This document shows positions 8,181 through 14,696 of a DNA stretch of 26,196 bases, piece by piece. The notes below the pieces were generated by a model. The model did no database searches. It saw nothing but the letters and a program-made list of their open reading frames with translations, and was not told the DNA's origin. The stretch's first letter is position 1. Every line of letters begins with the position of its first letter. The stretch is from Actinomycetota bacterium (GTDB lineage: Bacteria > Actinomycetota > Thermoleophilia > Miltoncostaeales > Miltoncostaeaceae): assembly GCA_005788075.1 (NCBI GenBank), contig SXZC01000206.1, forward strand, positions 1 through 26,196, in the 5' to 3' direction. The position numbers and the translations under genes are program-made.

Positions 8181-10016
8181 GTGTCGCGCCTGCGCCTGCT
8201 CATCGCCGTTGTCATCACCGCAACGGCCACCCTGGTCGCGGGCACGGCGAGCGCCGCGCCGCTCGCCTTCAGTAAGTGCAAGGGCCGCCCGGCGGTGCAG
8301 TGCGCAACCCTCGTGGTGCCGCTCGACCGCACCGACCCGGCAAAGGGCACGCTCAGGCTGCACGTGGAGCGACTGCCCGCCCGCACCACCCGGCGGGGCA
8401 CGATCGTGCTGCTCGCGGGCGGACCGGGCCAGGCGGGCACGCCCGTGAGCCCAGAGGACCCCGTCGCGGCGGCGATCCCCGGGTGGGACTTCGTGATGTT
8501 CGACCAGCGCGGCACGGGCAACGGAGCGCTGCGCTGCACGGCCCTCGACAGCAGGACGTCCACCGAGACCGCGAAGGCCGTGGGCCAGTGCGCCGCGCAG
8601 GTGGGGCCGAATCGGGTGTTCTACGGATCGCGTGACAGCGCCCTCGATATCGAGGACCTCCGCGCCGGGCTCGGGGTGGAGTCGTTCGCGCTCGGCGGCG
8701 TGTCGTACGGCACGTACGTGTCCCAGTACTACGCGCAGATGTTCCCGACGCGGGTCAGCCACCTGGTGCTCGACTCGGTCGTCGACCCCGCCACCTTCAC
8801 CGGCCTCGACGTGCCGTTCTACGCATCCACGAACCCCATCCTCCAGGGCCTGTGCTCGGGCCGTCGCTGCAGGGGCATCACGCGCGATCCCGTGGCCGAC
8901 GTCTCGACGCTGGTGGCGCGCACCGCCTCGACGGCCCTGCGCGGGCGGCGCACCACCATGTCCGGCTCGGTGGTGCGCTCCAGCCTGGGTGGACCCGGCA
9001 ACCAGGGTGACTTTCCCTACCTGCTCGCATCAGGAGACCTCGACATCGGACTGCGGCGCCTCTGGCCGGGTGCCGCCCGGGCGGCGGCGACCGGCGACGC
9101 TGCGCCGATGATGAGGATGCTCACCATCGCGATCAGCGGCGGCGGCCCGCCTCCGCCCAACGAGATCTCCACAGCGCTCTTCTGGTCGACCATCTGCGCG
9201 GACACCAATGCCCAGTGGACCTCGGCCACCCCGCTCGACCAGCGCCCGGCGCTCCTTCAGGCGGCTGCCGCGGCGCAGTCGGCCGCGTTCGCGCCGTTCA
9301 GCCTGGCGAATGCCACCGCCGACTCCACGGGCAGCCGCTGCACCGCATGGCCCGATGCCGCCGTCGACCCGCTCCAGCCCGGACCGCTCCCGGCCGTGCC
9401 GACCCTGCTTCTGGCGGGCGGGCAGGACATGCGCACGCCGGTGGCATCGGCCCAGGCCGTGGCCGCCCGCGCACCGGGATCACACCTGCTGATCGCACCG
9501 GGCGCGGGCCACTCGGTGCTCGGTTCGCTCACGTGCGCGGACGATCAGCTGGCCAACCTGCTCGCGGGGCGACGCGTGTCGACTCAGGCCTGCAACCGCG
9601 AGGCGCCCATCCCCTACCCGGTGCCCGTGCCGCCGGCCGACCTCGGCCGGGTGAGCCCCAGCGGCGCGCCCGGCACCGCCGGCCGCGTGGCGCACGCGGC
9701 GCGCATGGCCGTGCGCGATGGCGTGGATGCCATGCCCGCTGCCACCGAGGCGGGCCTCGACCGCCTGCCCGGCATCCGGGGCGGCACGGCGCGCCCGCTC
9801 GACTTCCTCGGCGCGGAGATCCGCTTCTCGCGCTTCAGCGCGGTGCGCGGGGTGGCCATTACCGGAACCCTGAGCTTCAACGGGAACACCTTCGAGGGCG
9901 CGGTGCAAGTGAATGGCCCGGGAGCATGGGACGGCACCCTCTACCTCGCCCGCGGAGGCCAGCGCGCGTATACGGGGTCGATCGGCGGGGTCCCCGTGCG
10001 CATCCCGCTGGGCTAG
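8181..10016 (+). CDS. Exported TAP-like (S33-type) alpha/beta hydrolase, probable peptidase
   Basis: The 611-aa product begins at a GTG with a Sec-type signal peptide (SRLRLLIAVVITATATLVAG, cleavage near ASA-AP). It then shows the alpha/beta-hydrolase fold of tripeptidyl-aminopeptidase-like enzymes: oxyanion region LLAGGPGQAG (77-86), DQRGTGNG (108-115), nucleophile elbow GGVSYG with Ser175, Asp416 in GGQDMRTP, and His444 in GAGHSVL. Such enzymes usually release short peptides from protein N-termini outside the cell; the substrate here is unknown. After about residue 490 there is an extra beta-rich C-terminal segment of about 120 residues (ITGTLSFNGNTFEGAV) that I do not recognise as part of the family core. 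Upstream in-frame extension shadows ribH and was rejected. Confidence 0.85.
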   Translation: MSRLRLLIAVVITATATLVAGTASAAPLAFSKCKGRPAVQCATLVVPLDRTDPAKGTLRLHVERLPARTTRRGTIVLLAGGPGQAGTPVSPEDPVAAAIPGWDFVMFDQRGTGNGALRCTALDSRTSTETAKAVGQCAAQVGPNRVFYGSRDSALDIEDLRAGLGVESFALGGVSYGTYVSQYYAQMFPTRVSHLVLDSVVDPATFTGLDVPFYASTNPILQGLCSGRRCRGITRDPVADVSTLVARTASTALRGRRTTMSGSVVRSSLGGPGNQGDFPYLLASGDLDIGLRRLWPGAARAAATGDAAPMMRMLTIAISGGGPPPPNEISTALFWSTICADTNAQWTSATPLDQRPALLQAAAAAQSAAFAPFSLANATADSTGSRCTAWPDAAVDPLQPGPLPAVPTLLLAGGQDMRTPVASAQAVAARAPGSHLLIAPGAGHSVLGSLTCADDQLANLLAGRRVSTQACNREAPIPYPVPVPPADLGRVSPSGAPGTAGRVAHAARMAVRDGVDAMPAATEAGLDRLPGIRGGTARPLDFLGAEIRFSRFSAVRGVAITGTLSFNGNTFEGAVQVNGPGAWDGTLYLARGGQRAYTGSIGGVPVRIPLG

Positions 10017-10018
10017 GA

Positions 10019-10043
10019 CGCCCCGCTGGCGGATCAGCGGGCG
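10019..10043. terminator. Possible bidirectional terminator hairpin between convergent genes
   Basis: CCCGCTG (10022-10028) pairs with CAGCGGG (10035-10041) around a 6-base loop, and two further pairs form across a bulge. It lies right at the junction of the hydrolase stop and the MASE1-EamA stop. There is no T-run, as is common in high-GC genomes. Confidence 0.4.
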
Positions 10044-11857
10044 CTTGCGCCCTCGCCGTGCACCCCGGCATGCGACCGCGCCCCGAGGGCCATGCCCACC
10101 AGCAGCAGCACGATGCCCGCGGCCTGCCACTGGCCCAGCCCTGACTCGCCCCATGCAATGGCGGCCATCACTGCGATGGGCGGCGCGAGCACCTCGAACA
10201 ACGCCACCCACGCGGCGCCGAGCACGGGCACGGCCCAGGTGGCCAGCACCATGGGCACGAGCGTGCCGATGATGGCGACGTAGAGGATCCCCCCCATCAC
10301 TCCCTCCCGGCCCCAGACGTCCGGGCCGGGCAGCACGCCGAGCGCGGCGCAGAGCACGACCGCGCACACGGCCGCGACGGAGAACGCCACCAGCAGCGTG
10401 GGGCCGGTGCCCGCCGTGCGCCGGCACTCGAACAGGGCGAGCAGCAGCACCGCCGTGCTCACCGACGATGCGAGGCCGAGCCACATGCCGGGCGACGCCA
10501 AGCCGTCCACCCAGCCCTGGCCGGGGGTGATCGCGTAGAAGCCCAGCATCACCACGACGATGCTTCCGAGCACGGTGGCCGTCACCGGCACCTGGCGTCG
10601 CGCCATCGCGACGATGAGCAGGATCACGGGTGCCAGGCTGGCCAGCACGATCGCCCGGGTGGTGCCGGTGTTGGCCAGCGCCATCAGGAAGAGCTCCTCG
10701 GCGCCGAACAGGGCGATCCCGGCGATCGCCCCGAGCGCCCACCACCGCCCCCGGGCGGCGCGCAGGGCCTCTACGTGCCCCGTGGGCCCCGTGCCCGCCA
10801 CGGCACCCACCACCACCACGAGCCCCATAAGCAGACCGATGAGGGTCACCTGCGGCTTGGGTACCAGCTGGATCACCTCGGGGGTCACGACGCCCTCGGC
10901 AAGGCCGAGCGCGAGGCCTCCGGCCACGAGCAGCCCGATGGCCAAGCCGGCGCCGGGGGTGCCCGGCGTGGCGCCCGGCTCTCGCGAGCCGAGCGCGCCC
11001 AGTCCCTGCATGCCGACCGCCATCACCAGCACCGCGGTCTGGTAGGTGAGCGACCGCCCCGTGACGCTGTCGCCACCGAATGGGCCGCCGCCGTCCAGCA
11101 CGGCGATGGCCGCGAACGAGAACACGAGGGTCGATGCCAGCGCAGCCGCCCTCGGTCCCCCGCGCGCGGCGACGACCGATGCCACGAGCAGCAGCACCAG
11201 GGTGAGGCCGCTCCACTCGTCCACGAACACGGCGAAGGCGAGCGCCGCCGTGATGACGAGCAGGCCGAGCACCTCCACCAGGCGCCGCACGGGGACGGCA
11301 TCGCGGCGGCGGCACCAGAGCACGCAGGCGGCACCGCCCACCACCACGAAGCCTGTGATCGTCGACAGGATCCACAGGCTCACCACGCTGCCCGTGGGGT
11401 CGGTCTCGACCGGCCCGAGCGCCAGCAGCGCCGCCACCCCCGCCGCGCCCAGGGGCACCGCACCCGCCGCCGCGCCCAGCAGGAACCGCGCGACATCCCC
11501 GATTCGCCCGAGGCGCAGGTCGGTGCCGAGCCGCCGGATGGCCCAGGCCGCCACAAGAACTGCGGCGGCGTTCGCCAGCACCACGGGCACGGTGGATGCG
11601 CCGATCACCCCGTAGGCCGGCGCGGCGGCAAGCCCCCCCACCACGATCGCGGGCCACAGCGAGATGCCCCCGAGGAGGAGCCCGGCCAGTGCAACGCCCC
11701 CGGGAACCCAGATTCCGGCGATTCCCGATCCCGGGGCGGACGTGAGGCTCGAGAGCACATCCGAGCCGGCGAATGCGACGGTGAGCACGGCGGCCCGCAG
11801 CAGCCATGCGCCCCACCCGATGGCGGGCGCGGGGCGTTGACGGGAAGCCGCGGGCAT
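10034..11857 (-). CDS. MASE1-EamA fusion membrane protein
   Basis: The 607-aa product is nearly all hydrophobic helices. Residues about 15-290 resemble a MASE1 membrane sensory domain: a WVPGGVALAGLLLGGISLWPAI segment, helix ANAAAVLVAAWAIRR, and the central LWILSTITGFVVVGG. After a Pro/Gly/Ala linker (about 290-303), residues about 305-600 read as an EamA/DMT-type transporter with the internal signature ALANTGTTRAIVLASLAPVI and a C-terminal repeat APPIAVMAAIAWGE. MASE1 is normally fused to GGDEF, EAL or kinase modules, so this pairing is unusual. The ATG chosen is 17 codons before the first helix and its ribosome binding site is weak; a GTG 12 codons upstream is possible. The reading frame's extension into the lipoprotein gene is a shadow. 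Substrate unknown. Confidence 0.75.
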   Translation of the reverse strand: MPAASRQRPAPAIGWGAWLLRAAVLTVAFAGSDVLSSLTSAPGSGIAGIWVPGGVALAGLLLGGISLWPAIVVGGLAAAPAYGVIGASTVPVVLANAAAVLVAAWAIRRLGTDLRLGRIGDVARFLLGAAAGAVPLGAAGVAALLALGPVETDPTGSVVSLWILSTITGFVVVGGAACVLWCRRRDAVPVRRLVEVLGLLVITAALAFAVFVDEWSGLTLVLLLVASVVAARGGPRAAALASTLVFSFAAIAVLDGGGPFGGDSVTGRSLTYQTAVLVMAVGMQGLGALGSREPGATPGTPGAGLAIGLLVAGGLALGLAEGVVTPEVIQLVPKPQVTLIGLLMGLVVVVGAVAGTGPTGHVEALRAARGRWWALGAIAGIALFGAEELFLMALANTGTTRAIVLASLAPVILLIVAMARRQVPVTATVLGSIVVVMLGFYAITPGQGWVDGLASPGMWLGLASSVSTAVLLLALFECRRTAGTGPTLLVAFSVAAVCAVVLCAALGVLPGPDVWGREGVMGGILYVAIIGTLVPMVLATWAVPVLGAAWVALFEVLAPPIAVMAAIAWGESGLGQWQAAGIVLLLVGMALGARSHAGVHGEGASAR

Positions 11858-11981
11858 CGCGGGCAGGATAACCAGCAGGCAGCCATGCGCCACGCGAACC
11901 CCGGGCGCACGCAGGCCCGTGGAGGCCAACGCCGAGGTGGCTGCGTAGGCTTCCCCCCGAGCAAACCACTGGAGGCCCCCT
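11858..11981. promoter_or_regulatory. Divergent region between the MASE1-EamA and lipoprotein genes
   Basis: A 124-base gap between opposed starts. GGAGG at 11971-11975 is the ribosome binding site of the lipoprotein gene. A weak -10-like TAGGCT lies near 11946. No operator-like dyad was found by eye. Confidence 0.3.
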
Positions 11982-12554
11982 TTGAAGCGCCAGATCGCCG
12001 CCGGCTCCCTCGTCGCCCTGAGCACCATCGCCCTTGCGGGCTGCTTCGGCGACGACTCTTCGACGCCGGCCACCACCGTCACCGAGGCCGCGCCGCCGTC
12101 CACCACCCAGGCGCCACCCGCAACCACTGAGGCCGCGCCTCCGGCCACCACCACGTCGGCGCAGGCCCCCGCGTCGACGGGCGGCCCGAACCTCACCGCG
12201 CCCTCGGGTGCCCAGCAGCTCGAGAGCGACGGCAAGAACGGCGCGCAGTACACCCGCTACTCCATCAGCGGAACCGCGGCATCGGCCGTCACCAGCGACT
12301 ACCAGTCGCAGCTCGAGTCGCAGGGCTACAAGATCACCAACTCGGGTGGCAGCGGAGGCGGCTGGGGCAAGTGGGGCGGCTCCGAGGCGGGCGTGAGCGG
12401 CAACAACGGATCCACGTGGGTCGACGTCCAGGCCGGTGGCCAGTCGGGCGGCCCGACCTACTTCGAGGTGTGCGTGGGCCCGAGCAACTCCTCGGTGCAG
12501 GACTGCGAGGACTCCTCCGACGGCCCGGACGACGACTCCAACTCGTCGAAGTGA
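11982..12554 (+). CDS. Predicted lipoprotein with Thr/Pro/Ala-rich linker
   Basis: The 190-aa product starts at TTG six bases after GGAGG. It has a lipoprotein signal (KRQIAAGSLVALSTIALAGC) with the lipobox LAGC, so the Cys at about residue 21 should be lipidated and the protein held on the outer face of the membrane. Residues about 28-68 are a repetitive Thr/Pro/Ala spacer with TTEAAPPATT-type units. The rest is a small unidentified domain (SDYQSQLESQGYKITNSGG) rich in Gly and Ser, with two Cys (VCVGP, QDCED) that could form a disulfide, and an acidic Asp/Ser tail. Its stop overlaps the apbE start (GTGA), so the two genes are coupled. Function unknown. It could be a substrate or partner of the ApbE-like enzyme, but I see no DxxxTGAST-like flavinylation motif in it. 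Confidence 0.8.
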   Translation: MKRQIAAGSLVALSTIALAGCFGDDSSTPATTVTEAAPPSTTQAPPATTEAAPPATTTSAQAPASTGGPNLTAPSGAQQLESDGKNGAQYTRYSISGTAASAVTSDYQSQLESQGYKITNSGGSGGGWGKWGGSEAGVSGNNGSTWVDVQAGGQSGGPTYFEVCVGPSNSSVQDCEDSSDGPDDDSNSSK

Positions 12555-13480
12555 CCCACGCGGAAGCGGGTGACGCCCCACGGGGCGACGCCCGCTTCCG
12601 CGCGATGGGATCCGACTGCCGCGTGATCGTGGTGGGCGGAGACGCCGCCGACCTCGCGTGGGCCGAGGAACAGGTGCGGGCGCTGGAGACGGCATGGACC
12701 CGCTTCAACCCTGCGAGTGAGCTCAGCCGCATCAATGCGCAGGCAGGCAGGGCGGTTCCGGCGTCGCCCGAGATGCTGATGCTGGCCCGCCGGGCCGTGC
12801 GCGCCGAGGCCCTCACGGGGGGCCGCTTCGATCCGCTGCTCGGCGGGGAGATCGTCGCCCTGGGCTACGACCGCGACCACCTGTCGCTCACCCCGCCGGG
12901 GGCGCCATCGGCTCGCGTCACCCTCACCCCCCGCGTGCGCCCCACCACCCTGGGCCTGCGCATCGACGAGCGGGTCGGCACGGTGGTGGTGCCCGCAGGC
13001 CGCTCGCTCGATCCCGGCGGCATCGGGAAGGGCCTCGCAGCCGACATGGTGTCGGCGGGGCTCATGCGGCGCGGGGCGCAGGGCGCGCTCGTGAACCTGG
13101 GGGGCGACATCCGCGTGCGCGGCCGCGGCCCGTCGGGCGACTGGCGCCTGCGCATCCAGCACCCGGATGGCGGCGACCTTCCCGGCGTGGCCGAGGTGAC
13201 GCTCCAGCAGGGCGGCCTCTGCACCAGCGGCACCAACCGCCGCAGGTGGCTGCGCGCCGATGGCACCGAGGTGCATCACCTCATCGACCCCGCCACCGGC
13301 CTGCCCACCGACGCGCCGGTGGCGCAGGTGAGCGTGGTCGCCCGGCAGGCCTGGCTGGCCGAGGCGCTCACCAAGGCGGTGGTGCTGGCCGGCCCCGAGG
13401 ACGCCGCCCCCCTGCTGGCCCGCCACCGCGCGGCCGCGGTCGCGGTGACCACGGACGGCACGGTGGTGCGCATCAGCTAG
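12551..13480 (+). CDS. apbE: ApbE-family FAD:protein FMN transferase (no obvious export signal)
   Basis: ApbE enzymes attach FMN from FAD to Thr/Ser of target proteins. The 309-aa product shows FRAMGSDCRV near the start, SELSRINAQAG, the core DPGGIGKGLAADMVSAGL, ALVNLGGDIRVRG, CTSGTNRRRW and HHLIDPATGLPT, all family hallmarks including the metal-binding Asp/Thr region. The start is a GTG sharing GTGA with the lipoprotein stop. Unlike most ApbE proteins, no signal peptide or lipobox is visible at this start, so it may act in the cytoplasm or be exported another way. The 3' end of a second apbE survives as a remnant at 14578-14696. Proximity to the rib genes fits a flavin theme, though no target is evident. 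Confidence 0.88.
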   Translation: MTHAEAGDAPRGDARFRAMGSDCRVIVVGGDAADLAWAEEQVRALETAWTRFNPASELSRINAQAGRAVPASPEMLMLARRAVRAEALTGGRFDPLLGGEIVALGYDRDHLSLTPPGAPSARVTLTPRVRPTTLGLRIDERVGTVVVPAGRSLDPGGIGKGLAADMVSAGLMRRGAQGALVNLGGDIRVRGRGPSGDWRLRIQHPDGGDLPGVAEVTLQQGGLCTSGTNRRRWLRADGTEVHHLIDPATGLPTDAPVAQVSVVARQAWLAEALTKAVVLAGPEDAAPLLARHRAAAVAVTTDGTVVRIS

Positions 13481-13534
13481 CCGGGGGACCATCGGGCTCC
13501 GCGCGATGCTCCCCTGCCCGCGGTGCCGACTCCG

Positions 13535-14191
13535 TCAGTCGCGGGTGACGAGGACGGGCGCTCGCCTGTCCCCGCCGGCAGGCCCCGTGACCGTGACAAC
13601 GATGCGGTGGGCGCCGGGCCGGGCTATGCGAAGGGCACTCCCGGTGATGGTGACCCCTGGGCCACGGCCGCTGATCCGCGCGGTCACGGTCGCCCCGCGT
13701 GGAATCGACAAGCCCCCCGCAGCGGCGATCGCACCAAGTCCAGCGGTGCGCGCGGAGCCAAGGTCGAGGGCCCCGCGGACATGCCGCGGCGATCGTGCTT
13801 CCGTGACGGTCTGCATGACGACCCGCATGGATGGACGCGTCACGCCGGTGATGCGCGCCGCCTCGCGGGGCCGCGCCTGCGCTCCGGCGCCGGCCGCGGC
13901 CACCAGGGTCCCGTATGCGCCCCCGGGCAGGTTCGGCAGTTGCTGCCCGCCGTACCACAGCGTCTGCTGGTCAGGTGGAATCCCCTCGATGTCCCGGATC
14001 TTGTCCTTCACGCTCGACACGGTGTCTGCGTCGGTGATGTCGATGGTGATGGTCTTCCCCTGGAGCGTCTTGATGAAGATCTGCGTGCTCCCCTGGGCCG
14101 GCGCGGTCGCGGCGCAGAGGCACAGGACGCCCAGCACGGTCGCGATGAACAGCGCCCACCGCGTGGCGCCCGACTGCGGTCGATCCGTCAC
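13535..14191 (-). CDS. Exported ubiquitin-like protein with C-terminal beta-rich domain
   Basis: The 218-aa product has an N-terminal signal peptide (RWALFIATVLGVLCLCAATA, cleavage near APA-QG). It is followed at residues 36-86 by a strikingly eukaryote-like ubiquitin segment: QIFIKTLQGKTITI, VKDKIRDIEGIPPDQQTL, GGQQL. Aligned by hand to human ubiquitin 2-50, 30 of 49 positions are identical. Equivalents of Lys6, 11, 27 and 29 are kept; Lys33, Lys48 and the Ile44 patch are lost (Ile, Gln, Trp). After Leu50 the match stops: the last beta strand, Lys63 and the Gly-Gly tail are absent, so it cannot be conjugated in the classical way. Residues about 112-218 form an unidentified beta-rich domain (GATVTARISGRGPGV). 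The start is a GTG with AGGAG six bases upstream, overlapping the stop of the preceding ORF. Confidence 0.85.
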   Translation of the reverse strand: MTDRPQSGATRWALFIATVLGVLCLCAATAPAQGSTQIFIKTLQGKTITIDITDADTVSSVKDKIRDIEGIPPDQQTLWYGGQQLPNLPGGAYGTLVAAAGAGAQARPREAARITGVTRPSMRVVMQTVTEARSPRHVRGALDLGSARTAGLGAIAAAGGLSIPRGATVTARISGRGPGVTITGSALRIARPGAHRIVVTVTGPAGGDRRAPVLVTRD

Positions 14192-14200
14192 ACCCGGCTC

Positions 14201-14476
14201 CTAGGGGCGCCGGTCGTCGAAGGTCCTGTCCACGGCCCCAGTGGTTTGGCGCTGGATGGCCTCCCCCTGCTTGTGGAACTCCTCGACCGCGCCCTTCGCG
14301 CGGCGACGCAACTCCTCCTGGGACACGCCAGCGGCCTGGCGCACAGGAGGCGCTGACGTGGTCGAGGGCTCGGAGGCCGATGACGACGAGCCGCGGCCCG
14401 CGACGAGCCCTGCGCCGATGGACGGGGCGATTACGACAGGGGTGAGTCGGAGGGTCTTCCCGAGGGACGCGGTCAT
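14201..14476 (-). CDS. Small hypothetical protein upstream of the ubiquitin-like gene
   Basis: The 91-aa product has no recognised family. It has a moderately hydrophobic N-terminal stretch (TLRLTPVVIAPSIGAGLVAG) that could be a signal or membrane anchor. A Ser/Thr/Pro linker and a charged, probably helical tail (SQEELRRRAKGAVEEFHKQGEAIQRQ) follow. It is likely real: the ATG has AGGAG five bases upstream, and that AGGAG overlaps the stop of a ribBA 3' remnant. Its own stop, TAG, overlaps the ribosome binding site of the ubiquitin-like gene (TAGGAG). It would therefore have been read together with ribBA in the ancestral arrangement and is probably cotranscribed with the ubiquitin-like gene now. 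Confidence 0.6.
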   Translation of the reverse strand: MTASLGKTLRLTPVVIAPSIGAGLVAGRGSSSSASEPSTTSAPPVRQAAGVSQEELRRRAKGAVEEFHKQGEAIQRQTTGAVDRTFDDRRP

Positions 14477-14482
14477 GTTCTC

Positions 14483-14568
14483 CTACGCCTGCGGGCTCTC
14501 CAGGTCGAGCCCGCTGTGGTGCCGTATGCGCCCCATCTTGTCATGCTCGATGGCCAGCTAGCGCGCGG
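14483..14568 (-). pseudogene. ribBA 3'-end remnant 1 (about 28 codons)
   Basis: Read on the minus strand this translates as AR-stop-LAIEHDKMGRIRHHSGLDLESPQA-stop. It aligns end to end with the C-terminus of the intact ribBA product (ARYLATKRDKMGHMLHHNGLDLENPGS). The Tyr codon has become TAG. It is the most diverged of the three partial copies that are long enough to align well. Its stop codon overlaps the ribosome binding site of the 91-aa ORF. Immediately to its right begins the apbE remnant. Confidence 0.85.
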
Positions 14569-14577
14569 GGCGATCGC

Positions 14578-14696
14578 CCAACTCGACCTGAGTGGCATCG
14601 GCAAGGGCCTCGCGGTCGATGCTGCATCTGCCGGCCCGCCACCGCGCCGCCGCGGTCTCGGTGACCGCCGACGGCACGGTGATGCGGATCAGCTAG
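14578..14696 (+). pseudogene. apbE remnant with large internal deletion
   Basis: Two apbE islands are fused. LDLSGIGKGLAVDAASAG matches LDPGGIGKGLAADMVSAG of the intact gene. Then, in another frame, RHRAAAVSVTADGTVMRIS-stop matches the intact C-terminus RHRAAAVAVTTDGTVVRIS. Over the last 68 bases, including the stop and the CCGG after it, I count 6 mismatches with the intact apbE end (about 91% identity). About 330 bases of the gene body are missing between the islands and the 5' half is gone. Its TAG shares CTAG with the stop of the convergent propeller gene. Confidence 0.85.

Noticed and set aside
12021..12064. The lipoprotein as an ApbE flavinylation substrate
   Set aside because: No Asp-x-x-x-Thr/Ser-Gly-Ala-Thr/Ser-like target motif is visible in its sequence.
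9480..12695. A 1071-codon minus-strand open frame
   Set aside because: It is Arg/Gly/Ala-rich low-complexity sequence antisense to the hydrolase, lipoprotein and apbE genes and out of frame with the MASE1-EamA gene. It is a typical high-GC shadow.
13535..14476. A bacterial ubiquitin conjugation system
   Set aside because: No E1, E2, E3 or deubiquitinase-like gene is nearby, the protein is exported, and it lacks the Gly-Gly tail.
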